A stretch of 64,000 nucleotides of DNA. It comes from JABFRG01 sp038210445 (GTDB lineage: Bacteria > Myxococcota_A > Polyangia > Polyangiales > Polyangiaceae). The notes below the pieces were generated by a model that had not been told where the DNA came from, made no database searches, and saw only the letters and a list, made by a program, of their open reading frames with translations. This document shows, in pieces, positions 53,830 through 61,794 of the stretch (position 1 is its first letter; the number at the start of each line of letters is the position of its first letter). Location of the stretch: positions 1-64,000 of the forward strand of contig JBBQWQ010000041.1 in NCBI GenBank assembly GCA_038210445.1. Reading direction: 5' to 3'. Position numbers and translations under genes: made by a program.

Positions 53830-53862
53830 GATACCGGTGTTTTTGGCCGATACCTTCGGGGG
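53830..53862 (+). repeat. Dispersed stop-codon-associated repeat, copy R2
   Basis: Begins directly after the TAG stop of the FHA regulator gene. Bases 53836-53862 are identical (27 of 27) to the reverse complement of 10548-10574. It faces a diverged copy in opposite orientation at about 53928-53960, so the transcript between the convergent genes could fold into a long hairpin. Confidence 0.8.
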
Positions 53863-53910
53863 GCCTTCGCCTCCCGTCCTCACGAACAGGAGTTCGTTCC
53901 GGGCGCTGAC

Positions 53911-54034
53911 CCCAGCGAACGCGCCTCCCTCGGTCTCGGCCAAAAACCCTCAGTCGCCTCGCTTCATTGCCAGGGGTTTGGCCTCGCGGAGGCTAGCCGG
54001 TGTGTGTGTGCGGTTGCCTTGGCGATAGGTCTCG
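53911..54034 (-). pseudogene. Decayed duplicate of the downstream end of the 54179-55564 gene
   Basis: Bases 53965-54034 match 54194-54263, the 3' end of the next gene, at 62 of 70 positions; bases 53911-53964 match 54082-54135 at 49 of 54. Read on the minus strand, the copy is in frame over the matching codons (ETYRQGNR then ASLREAK) and ends in a different tail, AMKRGD and stop, followed by the dispersed repeat. It looks like the remnant of a tandem duplication of the gene's 3' end and trailer. Confidence 0.75.
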
Positions 54035-54081
54035 GGGCCGGCGTGCTCACGAGAAAGAGAGTGAGCGATCCGCGCGCCGCC

Positions 54082-54135
54082 CCCAGCGAACGCGCCTCCC
54101 TTGGTCTCGGCCGAAAACGCTCAGTGTCCTCGCTT
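54082..54135. repeat. Second copy of the trailer repeat
   Basis: Direct repeat of 53911-53964 (49 of 54 bases identical), including a member of the dispersed repeat family at about 54099-54131 (minus orientation). It is separated from the gene end at 54179 by a unique stretch of about 43 bases. The whole region 53830-54178 contains no credible gene. Confidence 0.75.
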
Positions 54136-54178
54136 GGTGTCCGCCCGGAAGAATTGCGTGGCTGACGAAACGCGCCCG

Positions 54179-55564
54179 TTAGGTGCTGGTGGGCATCGCC
54201 AGGGCTTTGGCCTCGCGGAGGCTGGCCAGTGCGTCCTTGCGGTTGCCTTGGCGATAGGTCTCGAGCGCTGCTGCCACCAGGGCGCGTTCGAGGCGATCCT
54301 GCGCGCCGGGCTCGCCGGTGCGCAGCGCGTGGCGCAGCGCGAGAATTCGTGTGGTGCCGTGGAGCCGCGCGGCGTAGACGAGAAAGCCGTGGCGGGGCGC
54401 GGCGCCTCGGGCCACCAGGAGACGGAACAGGCCTTGGGCGGCCTCGTGCGCTCCTTCGCTCGCGAGGCCCTCGAAAACCGCGGCCCAGGCCGTCCGGTGC
54501 ACCAGCGCCGTCGATGAATTTGTATTCTGCATGCGCTCCAAGGTCGCGATGGCGTCTGCCACTCGCCCGGCACGCAGCGCAGCTACCACCTCGACCCCGG
54601 GGTCGCCATCGGCGCGCCGCGACGGCACGCGGCGCTCCAGGACCTCCCGCGCCCGGAGCACCTCTTCCAGCCGCGCAGGCTCGGCCTGGAGAATCTGCTC
54701 GGCGGCCCGCGCCGGCGACGCCGCGTCGATATCGCTCCAAGCAAGCGACCGGGCCACGAGCTTCGCCACGCGGGCCCGTCGCCCCTCGTCGGGGTCGCGC
54801 GAGAGAATCGCGAGCAGACGATCGCGTTCGAGGGGCGAAGCGCGATGGCCGGCGCCGTCGGTGTAGTCTGCCGCCACCGCCATTGCCATCTCGCGGTAGG
54901 GGCCGTCGGTCTTGGCGACGTCGTCGAGAATACCGAGGCCGCTGGCGCGGGTGAAGCGGCTCGCTGCGTCGAGGAGCAGGCGTGCAACCCCGATGCGCAC
55001 GTCGACCGGCAGCTCCTGCACCTTCGCGAGGTCGAGGCTGCGCGCCAGTTGCACCGCGCGGGCCCGATGCTCGGGGCGACGCGAGAGCGAAAGCGCAAGC
55101 CGTGCGCGGCAGAGCAAGGCCAGGCGCACGTCGCCCGTCTGCGTGGCCAGCGCAGCAGCCTCTTCATGGGCGCCGTCGCTCTCTGCGTGGTCTCCCTCGG
55201 CACTGCGGGGCTCGGCGGCGCGGGCGAGCAAGTAGCTGGTGAGGGCGCGCCGCAGCCGGCTGCGCTCGGCGCGCAGAAGAAGAAGAAGCGAGGTGCCGTC
55301 GCCCTTCGCGTCGAGCGCCCGTACCAGCGCCGCGAGCTCTCGCAGGCCGTCGGCCTCTACCGTGCTCCACAGCTCCAGCAGCTCGGCGAAGGCTGGGCGA
55401 TCGTCGAGCTCTACCGCCAAGGCGAGAGCCGCCAGGGTGGCCGCCGCGCGGACGCCATCGAGGCGCCGGGCGAGCGCGCGATAGGCGACGAGGCCGGCGC
55501 GGGGGCCCGCCGAGCGGCGAATGCGCGCCGCCCCCGCCAGCGCCAGGTCGTCGCCGAAGGTCAT
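54179..55564 (-). CDS. Helical-repeat (TPR-like) protein in the Hsp70 operon
   Basis: A 461-residue, Ala/Leu/Arg-rich protein without signal peptide, made almost wholly of helices in a repeated pattern (AALALAVELDDRPAFAELLE, ALLCRARLALSLSRRPEHRA, ALRAGRVADAIATLERMQ), consistent with TPR- or HEAT-like repeats. Its ATG overlaps the Hsp70 stop by four bases. Helical-repeat proteins often act as Hsp70 co-factors, which is the inference here. Its 3' end has a decayed duplicate 160 bases further downstream. Confidence 0.68.
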   Translation of the reverse strand: MTFGDDLALAGAARIRRSAGPRAGLVAYRALARRLDGVRAAATLAALALAVELDDRPAFAELLELWSTVEADGLRELAALVRALDAKGDGTSLLLLLRAERSRLRRALTSYLLARAAEPRSAEGDHAESDGAHEEAAALATQTGDVRLALLCRARLALSLSRRPEHRARAVQLARSLDLAKVQELPVDVRIGVARLLLDAASRFTRASGLGILDDVAKTDGPYREMAMAVAADYTDGAGHRASPLERDRLLAILSRDPDEGRRARVAKLVARSLAWSDIDAASPARAAEQILQAEPARLEEVLRAREVLERRVPSRRADGDPGVEVVAALRAGRVADAIATLERMQNTNSSTALVHRTAWAAVFEGLASEGAHEAAQGLFRLLVARGAAPRHGFLVYAARLHGTTRILALRHALRTGEPGAQDRLERALVAAALETYRQGNRKDALASLREAKALAMPTST

Positions 55565-58161
55565 GCGCCGTTGCCGCGATCGGTGACCAAGCCGATGGAG
55601 GGCAGGCGATCGATAGCGAGCTCCATGCGCTCCAGCTCGGAGAACGCGTCGGAGATCTTGCGATTGGCGTCGGCCGGCTCGAGCGTCTTGGGGTCGCCCG
55701 CGGCCAGGGTCCGGAGCGGCCCGAGAACGCCGCCCTGCAGCCACAGGCGAATGCGCTGGGCCTCCTGGGCGCGCGCCTTTTCCACCGCCTCGTCGCCAGC
55801 GCCGGTGAGCTCCGTGAGCCGCAGCTCGAGCTCCATCGCCCATGCGATGGCGCGGTTCAAGCGCCGCTGAATGTACGCCGGATCGTCGGTGTTGGCGGTG
55901 CTCCACTCCTCGATGCCCGCGGTCTCGAGGAGCGCTTGCACCTCGTTGTTCACGCGCTTCCACGCGCCCGCGTCGCTCTCTTCGTAAGCGCGCCGTGCTC
56001 GGCTGTTGATGTCGTCGATGCGCTTTTCCCACTCCGCCTGGGTCATCCCCACCAGCTCGCCCTGGATGCGATACACGATGCGCCGCAGCCGATCGAGCGC
56101 GGATTCGAAGAGGTGGAGGGGCGGCGCCATGGCGTCGACCGACGTGCCGCGGTGCTCTTCGATGAGATCGCGGAGCCGGTGCGAGAGCGAGGGGACCTTG
56201 TCGGGGTCGATTCGCAGCGCTTCACGAATGAGGGTGGTGAGCCGGTCGGCCTCGCGCCGAAAGCCGTCGCCGATGGAACCCCACAGCTGCCGGCCCGAGG
56301 CGTCGGCCTCCTCGAGGATGCGCTCCACCGTGCCTTCCGGATCGAGCCCCGCCGCGTCGGGCGCGTCGACCACCGCGGTGATGGTCTGCGGGCCCACCTC
56401 GGCGCGCGCCTCGATGCGCATGGACTCATCGCAGGTGAGGGTGACCTCCACCGGCGAGCCCACCGGAAGGTCCTTGGGTACGTCGATGGCCAAGGTCTTG
56501 ATAGGGAGGCGATTCTGCAGCAGCCGGAGCAGGACGCTGCCGGTCTGATCGACGGTGAAGAATACCCGCGAAACCTGCGCCGGAAGGCCCGTTCCGCGGG
56601 CGAGGATGACCCGGCGGTCGCGCTTACCGGCCCGCACCACCTCGATGCCGATGTCCTTGGCCAGGACCGCGGCGCGGGTGAGCGCCGTGGGGCGCGGCCG
56701 TAGATCGCCGCGATAGAGCGTGAGCGGCAACTGCGCCAGCGGCGCACCGAGCTTCGACTGGAAGGCGAGCGACACCGCGGTCTCCGGTAGCTCGCCCAGC
56801 GCGACCTCGAGGACGCGGCTCTCGCCCTCGGCCGGCAGCGCGCCCTGGGCCAGCGGCTCCTCCTGCGCCCACAGCGCGATCTCGGTGGTGCCGGGCGGCG
56901 CCGCTTCGACCCGCAGCGACACGCGGATTCGCTCCCGGCTCGAGACGAGCGGGCTTTGGATGCGCACCCGGGCCTTCTGCTCTGCGTCTTCGATGACCAG
57001 GCCGCCCACCTGGGCCGCGTGAATGGCGGCGCCCAGGGCCACACAGGTATCGACTTCGTCTTGCAAGAGCCGCTGCCCACGGGTCTTCTCCACCAGCGCA
57101 GCCTTCACCCGCTCGATGACCAACGGGACGCGCGTGGAGCCGCCTACCAGAATGACGTGGTCGATGGAGTCGAGGCCGACGCCGGCGGTCTCCAGGCTGC
57201 GGGCGATGGCGCGCTCGCAGCAAGCGATGGTGGACTCGACCAGATCGCCGATGGCCTTCTCGTAGTCGGCTCTTCCGATGTCGCCCTCGAAAGAAACCAG
57301 CTCACCGTCCTTGTCGGAGCAGAAGTCGTGCTTCGCGACGTGGAGGACGTCGGTGGTGGAGAGCGACTCCTTGATCTCCTGCGCCAGATTCACCAGACGC
57401 TGGAAGATGGCGCGGTCCTTCTCGTCGCCGCCCACGTCGAGGTCGAGCGCGTAGCCCTTGGCGCAAAGCTCCAGGCGCAGGGTCTCGGCGAAGCGGCGGT
57501 CGAAGTCGTCGCCGCCGAGATAGTTGTCGCCGTCGATGGCGAGCACCTGGTACTCGCCGCCGAGCGCCCGCAGGATGGAAACGTCGAAGGTGCCGCCGCC
57601 GAGATCGTAAACGAGGACGTTGCCGTCTTCCGCCAGCTCTTCGTGCTTCCAGGTCTGGTAGATGGCGGCGGCGGTGGGCTCCTGCAGTATGCCGATGACC
57701 GAAAGCCCCGCCAGCTCACCGGCCCTGCGCGTGGCTTCGACCTGCGGCGCATCGAAGTAGGCCGGCACGGTGATGACGGCTCGGGTGATGGCGGTAGCCG
57801 GGCCCGCATGCGGGCTCTGCGCCATGTATTCGGCCATGCGTGAGGTCAGCTCGGTGAGGATCTTGGCGGAGATCTCCTCCGGCAAGAGCTCTTCGGCACC
57901 CAGGCGGGTGCGCACTGCCTGGCCCATCTTCCGCTTGATGGACTCCACCGGCGGCTGGCCCGACCCACGCCTGCCGCGGGCGGTGTGGCCCACGATGAAC
58001 GCGCTCTGCTTCGGGTCCCAGGCCACCGCCGAGGCCACGGTCTTGCGTCCGAACTTGTCGGCGTAGATGAGCACCTCGCGCTCGGAGGGGGGTAGCCAGG
58101 CGATCTCGGAGTTGGTGGTGCCGAGGTCGATGCCGACGGCGCGGTCGCGCACTGCGCTCAC
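55561..58161 (-). CDS. Non-canonical Hsp70-family protein
   Basis: An 866-residue protein, over 200 residues longer than DnaK. Residues about 5-385 are the Hsp70 ATPase domain: phosphate 1 GIDLGTTNSEIAW, phosphate 2 VLVYDLGGGTFDVS (183-194), VTVPAYFDAPQ, adenosine motif HVILVGGSTRVPLV. A beta-rich part at about 395-610 takes the place of the substrate domain but is poorly conserved. A long helical C-terminus with acidic and Trp-rich stretches (EWEKRIDDINSRARRAYEES) follows. The GTG start overlaps the preceding small gene by four bases. There is no DnaJ or GrpE beside it, so this is a specialised system rather than the general chaperone. Confidence 0.88.
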   Translation of the reverse strand: MSAVRDRAVGIDLGTTNSEIAWLPPSEREVLIYADKFGRKTVASAVAWDPKQSAFIVGHTARGRRGSGQPPVESIKRKMGQAVRTRLGAEELLPEEISAKILTELTSRMAEYMAQSPHAGPATAITRAVITVPAYFDAPQVEATRRAGELAGLSVIGILQEPTAAAIYQTWKHEELAEDGNVLVYDLGGGTFDVSILRALGGEYQVLAIDGDNYLGGDDFDRRFAETLRLELCAKGYALDLDVGGDEKDRAIFQRLVNLAQEIKESLSTTDVLHVAKHDFCSDKDGELVSFEGDIGRADYEKAIGDLVESTIACCERAIARSLETAGVGLDSIDHVILVGGSTRVPLVIERVKAALVEKTRGQRLLQDEVDTCVALGAAIHAAQVGGLVIEDAEQKARVRIQSPLVSSRERIRVSLRVEAAPPGTTEIALWAQEEPLAQGALPAEGESRVLEVALGELPETAVSLAFQSKLGAPLAQLPLTLYRGDLRPRPTALTRAAVLAKDIGIEVVRAGKRDRRVILARGTGLPAQVSRVFFTVDQTGSVLLRLLQNRLPIKTLAIDVPKDLPVGSPVEVTLTCDESMRIEARAEVGPQTITAVVDAPDAAGLDPEGTVERILEEADASGRQLWGSIGDGFRREADRLTTLIREALRIDPDKVPSLSHRLRDLIEEHRGTSVDAMAPPLHLFESALDRLRRIVYRIQGELVGMTQAEWEKRIDDINSRARRAYEESDAGAWKRVNNEVQALLETAGIEEWSTANTDDPAYIQRRLNRAIAWAMELELRLTELTGAGDEAVEKARAQEAQRIRLWLQGGVLGPLRTLAAGDPKTLEPADANRKISDAFSELERMELAIDRLPSIGLVTDRGNGA

Positions 58162-58517
58162 GAGAGCACCTCGAGGAGCAGCGGATCCTGGTGGAGTGGC
58201 AGCGGCGTGAGCCGCAACTCGCGGAACGAGGCTGCGACGCGCGGCGGCGGCACCAGGTCGCCCAGCGAAAGCTCGGCCTCGGCCGTCGCGCGCACCTCGC
58301 CGGCGGAGACCGGCGCGGGCGGCCGCGTTTCGGGCGCCGCCAGCAAGGCCTCTCGCAGCCGGGCCTCGGGGTTTCGCGTGAGGCGCTCCCAGGCTTCGCG
58401 CAGGGCCGCGCGCTCCTCTTCCGAGTGAGCGTCCTCGATGCGTTCGCGCAAGCGCTCGGTGATCACGCGGATCCCCTCTTCGGGGCGAAGGTCGTACTGT
58501 TCGAAGAGATTCGGCAC
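58158..58517 (-). CDS. Small helical protein, first gene of the Hsp70 operon
   Basis: A 119-residue soluble protein with GTG start. The N-terminal 55 residues form two charged helices around ERIEDAHSEEERAALREAW and a NPEARLREALL end. The size and pattern recall a J-domain, but the HPD motif is absent. A Pro-rich linker and a C-terminal beta-like segment (FRELRLTPLPLHQDPLLLEV) follow. Its four-base overlap with the Hsp70 gene suggests it is a dedicated partner. I do not recognise a family. Confidence 0.65.
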   Translation of the reverse strand: MPNLFEQYDLRPEEGIRVITERLRERIEDAHSEEERAALREAWERLTRNPEARLREALLAAPETRPPAPVSAGEVRATAEAELSLGDLVPPPRVAASFRELRLTPLPLHQDPLLLEVLS

Positions 58518-59030
58518 GGACGTAGATTAGTACGACCCGATGGAACTGCGTAGAGGCCATCGCAGCGGAACTTTCCGCGCGCGCGCGCCGCGTGCGCCAC
58601 ATGCGCGCACATGGTGCCTCCGCCAACGGTGAGCGCCCGCGCGTCGAGCCGCGCAGAGCGGCTCGCCATATTTGTGCATTGTACATATAACGGACGAGAG
58701 CAGGTCGACGGTTCCCTTCGGCATGTGCCTTTTCCGCCGGAAATGCGCGCAAAATACCAGGTGCGCGATGTCGCAGATGGATCGCGCGACACCGGATGAT
58801 CCACCCGGATGCATCACATGAGCATGACGCGGCGACGATTCTCGCGGAGCCCTCGTCGATGCTCCCGGCGCAACGTCGCGGCACGCGCCTTGAATTGAAC
58901 GATCGCGAGCCCGACCGGGTTCTCGCGCTCGCTCCGGGCGCATCACCCCGGCTCCGGCGCTGGTTTTCGCACTTCGATTCAGCGGGCCTGCGGACGTTCC
59001 GCGCCCATCGAATCCTGGGAGAGGTTCGCC
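58518..59030. other. 513-base divergent intergenic region
   Basis: This lies between the Hsp70 operon (leftward) and the Cys-rich lipoprotein genes (rightward). No convincing gene is present; the short open frames have no ribosome site or recognisable product. It contains the only marked A/T-rich island nearby (58667-58692, including TTGTGCATTGTACATATAA), a likely promoter area. A minus-strand -10 match TACAAT (58683 to 58678) with a TCGACC element 19 bases upstream is a weak promoter candidate. Confidence 0.4.
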
Positions 59031-59963
59031 ATGTCGATCGTGAATGTCGGGCTACGAGCTCTGGTGCTGACGGCCTTCGCCGGCGGATCGGTCGTCGCGT
59101 GCACGCTCGGCAGCGACACGTACATTTACAGCACCGAGGCGCCGCGCGCCGACGCGACGCGGAAGACCGATGCCGGGCCCAGCTCGAGCTCGGGCGGCCC
59201 GGAAGCAGCGTGCTTCGAGACGGTGGACCTCGCCGCGCTCACGCCCTGCGGCAACGGCGCCGGCCATTGCTTCGAAGAGGCGCGCGCGCCCTACGCCGGG
59301 CTCCTCACCCGATGCCCCAAGGCCGACGAGGTGTGCGTGCCCGACGACGCGCTCAAGGCCGGCGGCGCCAAGCTCAAGAGCTGCACCTCGGTCATCGGCG
59401 CCGGCGCCTGCGCCACGCCCCAGCTCTTTCCCAAGCTCGATGAGCAGAAGGCAGCGCTCACCCAGGACGTGTGCGCGGGCGGGCAGGTTTGCGTGCCCTG
59501 CGTAGACCCCACCAACAACAATGCCCCCACGCCCTTCTGCCAGAGCGTCGGCGCCTTCAAGACCAAGAGCCGCGAGGCCGGCTGCAGCGGCGCAGCGGTC
59601 GATGCCGGAGCGCCCGCTCCCAGCGAAACCTGCTGCGCGGCGAGTGGCCAAAGCCGTGGCCTGTGCGTCGACGTTCCGCGCATCGCGCCGGCTGGCTATC
59701 AAGACACGGCGAGCCAGGGCACGTGCAAGAGCGCGACGAATCGCTGCGTGCCCACCACGGTGTACGAGAAGACGCCGGTGCGCTGCACCTCGGCCTATCC
59801 CAGTGCCGCATCGGGCAAGGCAGGCATCTGCCTCGATAGCTGCTTCACCGACTCGTTCTTCGATGCCGAGTGGAAGCCGCTCGTGAAGCAAAGCAGCTGC
59901 GGCGCGAGTGAGCTCTGCTTGCCCTGCGACGCGCTGCTGCCCGGGACGCCGGGGTGCCCGTGA
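59031..59963 (+). CDS. Cys-rich lipoprotein, paralog 1
   Basis: A 310-residue lipoprotein (lipobox VVAC, Cys24) with a Ser/Asp-rich linker and then about 24 Cys in the mature domain. Recognisable shared blocks are: TPCGNGAGHCF near the start, KSCTSVIGAGAC, QDVCAGGQVCVPCVDPTNNN followed by Cys, a Cys-Cys pair (SETCCAASG), and the ending ELCLPCDALLPGTPGC. The same blocks occur in order in the two genes that follow. The C-x-x-C pattern CVPC is repeated, and disulfides or metal binding are both possible. No family is recognised. Its stop overlaps the next start by four bases. Confidence 0.75.
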   Translation: MSIVNVGLRALVLTAFAGGSVVACTLGSDTYIYSTEAPRADATRKTDAGPSSSSGGPEAACFETVDLAALTPCGNGAGHCFEEARAPYAGLLTRCPKADEVCVPDDALKAGGAKLKSCTSVIGAGACATPQLFPKLDEQKAALTQDVCAGGQVCVPCVDPTNNNAPTPFCQSVGAFKTKSREAGCSGAAVDAGAPAPSETCCAASGQSRGLCVDVPRIAPAGYQDTASQGTCKSATNRCVPTTVYEKTPVRCTSAYPSAASGKAGICLDSCFTDSFFDAEWKPLVKQSSCGASELCLPCDALLPGTPGCP

Positions 59964-60784
59964 AGGCTTCTTCGGCGCTTCGCAGGGCCTTGGCGGTGGC
60001 GCTGCTCGGCGCGCCGGTGTGGGCCTGTTCCATCGGAGAGACCACTACCGAATACCTGGTCATCCCGGCGCGCAAGCAGAGCTTGGAGACCCGCTGCGAC
60101 TCGCCCTTCGTGGCGCCGGACCTGGCCTCGCTCCCGGCCTGCGGGGGCGGGAAGGGCCACTGCTACGACCCCACCAAGAGTACCTTCCTGGAGGTGGAGG
60201 CGTGCGCCGCCGGTAGCGGCGGCTCGTGCATGCCCGACAAGCTGCTCGCGGCCAAGGGCGGCACCTTCAAGTCGTGCACGTTCTATATCAAAGACGCCCC
60301 GGGCGCCTGTCTGAGCTTGCTCAACCTCGACGTAAAGAAGAACGCGCCGTCGCTCAAGCAAGACGTGTGCGACGAGGACGAGCGCTGCATCCCCTGCGTG
60401 AACCCCACCAACGGCGAGAGCACGCACGTGTGCGATCCGGTGGGCGTACACGAACGAGCCTGCGCGTCGTCGACGGCCACCGACGAAGCCGAGAGCTGCT
60501 GCGGTGGCCTGGGAATCTGCATTCGCGAGGACGGCGTACCCAAGGGCTCCGAGGGCAAGCTCGAGGGCTTGGGCTGTCCGGAGAAGCAAGTCTGCGCGCC
60601 CACTTCGCTTGTCGACGGCGACCCCGTTCACTGCACGGCCGTGGGTCTCTCGGGCGTGTGCTTGGGGCAGTGCTTTGCCCAGCAGCTGGCGGGCGCGAGG
60701 ACGGTTTTGCGCGGCGATTGCGGGCCTGCGCAAGTGTGTTTGCCGTGCGTCATCGGTGCGAGCCAGGACGTGCCGGGTTGTTGA
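59960..60784 (+). CDS. Cys-rich lipoprotein, paralog 2
   Basis: A 274-residue paralog of its neighbours with an N-terminal signal and lipobox VWAC. Shared blocks: LPACGGGKGHCYD, KSCTFYIKDAPGAC, QDVCDEDERCIPCVNPTNGE, ESCCGGLG, and the ending QVCLPCVIGASQDVPGC. The GTG at 59960 overlaps the upstream stop by four bases; an in-frame GTG six bases earlier is possible. Function unknown. Confidence 0.74.
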   Translation: MKASSALRRALAVALLGAPVWACSIGETTTEYLVIPARKQSLETRCDSPFVAPDLASLPACGGGKGHCYDPTKSTFLEVEACAAGSGGSCMPDKLLAAKGGTFKSCTFYIKDAPGACLSLLNLDVKKNAPSLKQDVCDEDERCIPCVNPTNGESTHVCDPVGVHERACASSTATDEAESCCGGLGICIREDGVPKGSEGKLEGLGCPEKQVCAPTSLVDGDPVHCTAVGLSGVCLGQCFAQQLAGARTVLRGDCGPAQVCLPCVIGASQDVPGC

Positions 60785-60817
60785 ATGTACGTGTGGTCTC
60801 GAAGAAGGAGTTTCGTC

Positions 60818-61678
60818 ATGAAGAAGCGGTCGCTCGTGGTCGGGGTCTTTTGCGCGGCGATGGTCGGCCTCCCAGTGATGGCGGGGTGCGCCGCCGAGGC
60901 CGGCGAGGAAGAGGCCGCCACCAGCGGAGCCGAGCTCGACTCGTGCTTCGCGAAGGTGGACCTCAGCAAGCTGACGGCGTGTGGTGGCGGCGGCGGACAC
61001 TGCTACGAAAAAGCGCTATCGCCGCTGGCCGACGCGCTCACCGACTGCCCCACCGCGGGTCAGGTTTGCGTCCCCGACGAGGTGCTGTCGGCCAACGGTA
61101 GCAAGCTCAAGGGCTGCACGTCGGTCATCGGCTCTGGCGGCTGCATCACCTCGGCGCTCGTTCCGCAGATCGAGAAGAACAAGGCGTCGCTCAAGCAAGA
61201 CATCTGCGCCGCCGGGCAGCTATGTGTACCCTGCACCGACCCCACCAACGGCAACGCGGCCACGCCCTTCTGCAAGCCCATCGGGGCGTACAAGAGCAAG
61301 GACAAGGAGCTCAACTGCAACTCGGGTGGCGGCCTTCCCAAGCCACCGCCTCCGCGGGCGGCCCGCTGCTGCACCAACAAGTCGAGCGGAGCCAGCAACG
61401 GCACCTGCCTTGCGGAGACGGCCATTCCCGAGAAGAACCGCAGCGACACCAAGCGCGACAGCTGCAGCGCCGGCGAAAAGTGCGTGCCCACCGCCTTCGT
61501 GGAGAACAAGCCGGTGCTCTGCGACGCGGGCATCATCGGCAAAGGCGTGTGCCTCGACAAGTGCTTCGACGACATGCTGAGCCTGGCCTCGGTGGTGCTC
61601 AAGCGCGACGTGTGCACCAGCAGCGAGGTCTGCATTCCTTGCGCCTTCGCGCCCGACGGAACGCCCGGCTGCAAGTAG
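60818..61678 (+). CDS. Cys-rich lipoprotein, paralog 3
   Basis: A 286-residue paralog with signal peptide and lipobox AGC (GLPVMAGC). The start at 60818 has a good AAGGAG ribosome site. Shared blocks: LTACGGGGGHCYE, KGCTSVIGSGGC, QDICAAGQLCVPCTDPTNGN, ARCCTNKSSG, and the ending EVCIPCAFAPDGTPGC. Between the tandem genes the Cys spacing is better conserved than the residues around it. A hairpin-forming pair of dispersed repeats starts at its stop codon. Confidence 0.75.
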   Translation: MKKRSLVVGVFCAAMVGLPVMAGCAAEAGEEEAATSGAELDSCFAKVDLSKLTACGGGGGHCYEKALSPLADALTDCPTAGQVCVPDEVLSANGSKLKGCTSVIGSGGCITSALVPQIEKNKASLKQDICAAGQLCVPCTDPTNGNAATPFCKPIGAYKSKDKELNCNSGGGLPKPPPPRAARCCTNKSSGASNGTCLAETAIPEKNRSDTKRDSCSAGEKCVPTAFVENKPVLCDAGIIGKGVCLDKCFDDMLSLASVVLKRDVCTSSEVCIPCAFAPDGTPGCK

Positions 61679-61757
61679 GAGACTGGTTCTCTTCGCCAAA
61701 ACCCTCCGGTCCTTCCGAAGAGAAGCCGCTCGGTATTGGCGAAGTAGCTCAGTCTCC
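61678..61757. repeat. Facing pair of dispersed repeats (R5/R6) between convergent genes
   Basis: GGAGACTG (61678-61685, sharing the last base of the stop) pairs with CAGTCTCC (61750-61757); TTCGCCAA (61692-61699) pairs with TTGGCGAA (61736-61743). An inner hairpin TTCTCTTCG / CGAAGAGAA is also possible. Each arm resembles the repeat found after the stop codons at 10580 and 53829 (18 of 25 and 17 of 25 bases matching copy R1). It may act as a bidirectional terminator or mRNA 3'-end stabiliser. Confidence 0.65.
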
Positions 61758-61794
61758 TCGCGCACGCTCGCCCAAGGCAACCGGCGCGGGGCGC

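Noticed and set aside
53964..54740. A 258-codon minus-strand open frame spanning the duplicated gene end
   Set aside because: It uses a different frame from the helical-repeat gene it overlaps, and its length comes from GC-rich shadow coding.
58796..59443. A 215-codon plus-strand open frame ahead of the Cys-rich lipoproteins
   Set aside because: It overlaps the first lipoprotein gene in another frame, and the lipoprotein has a signal peptide, lipobox and paralogs.
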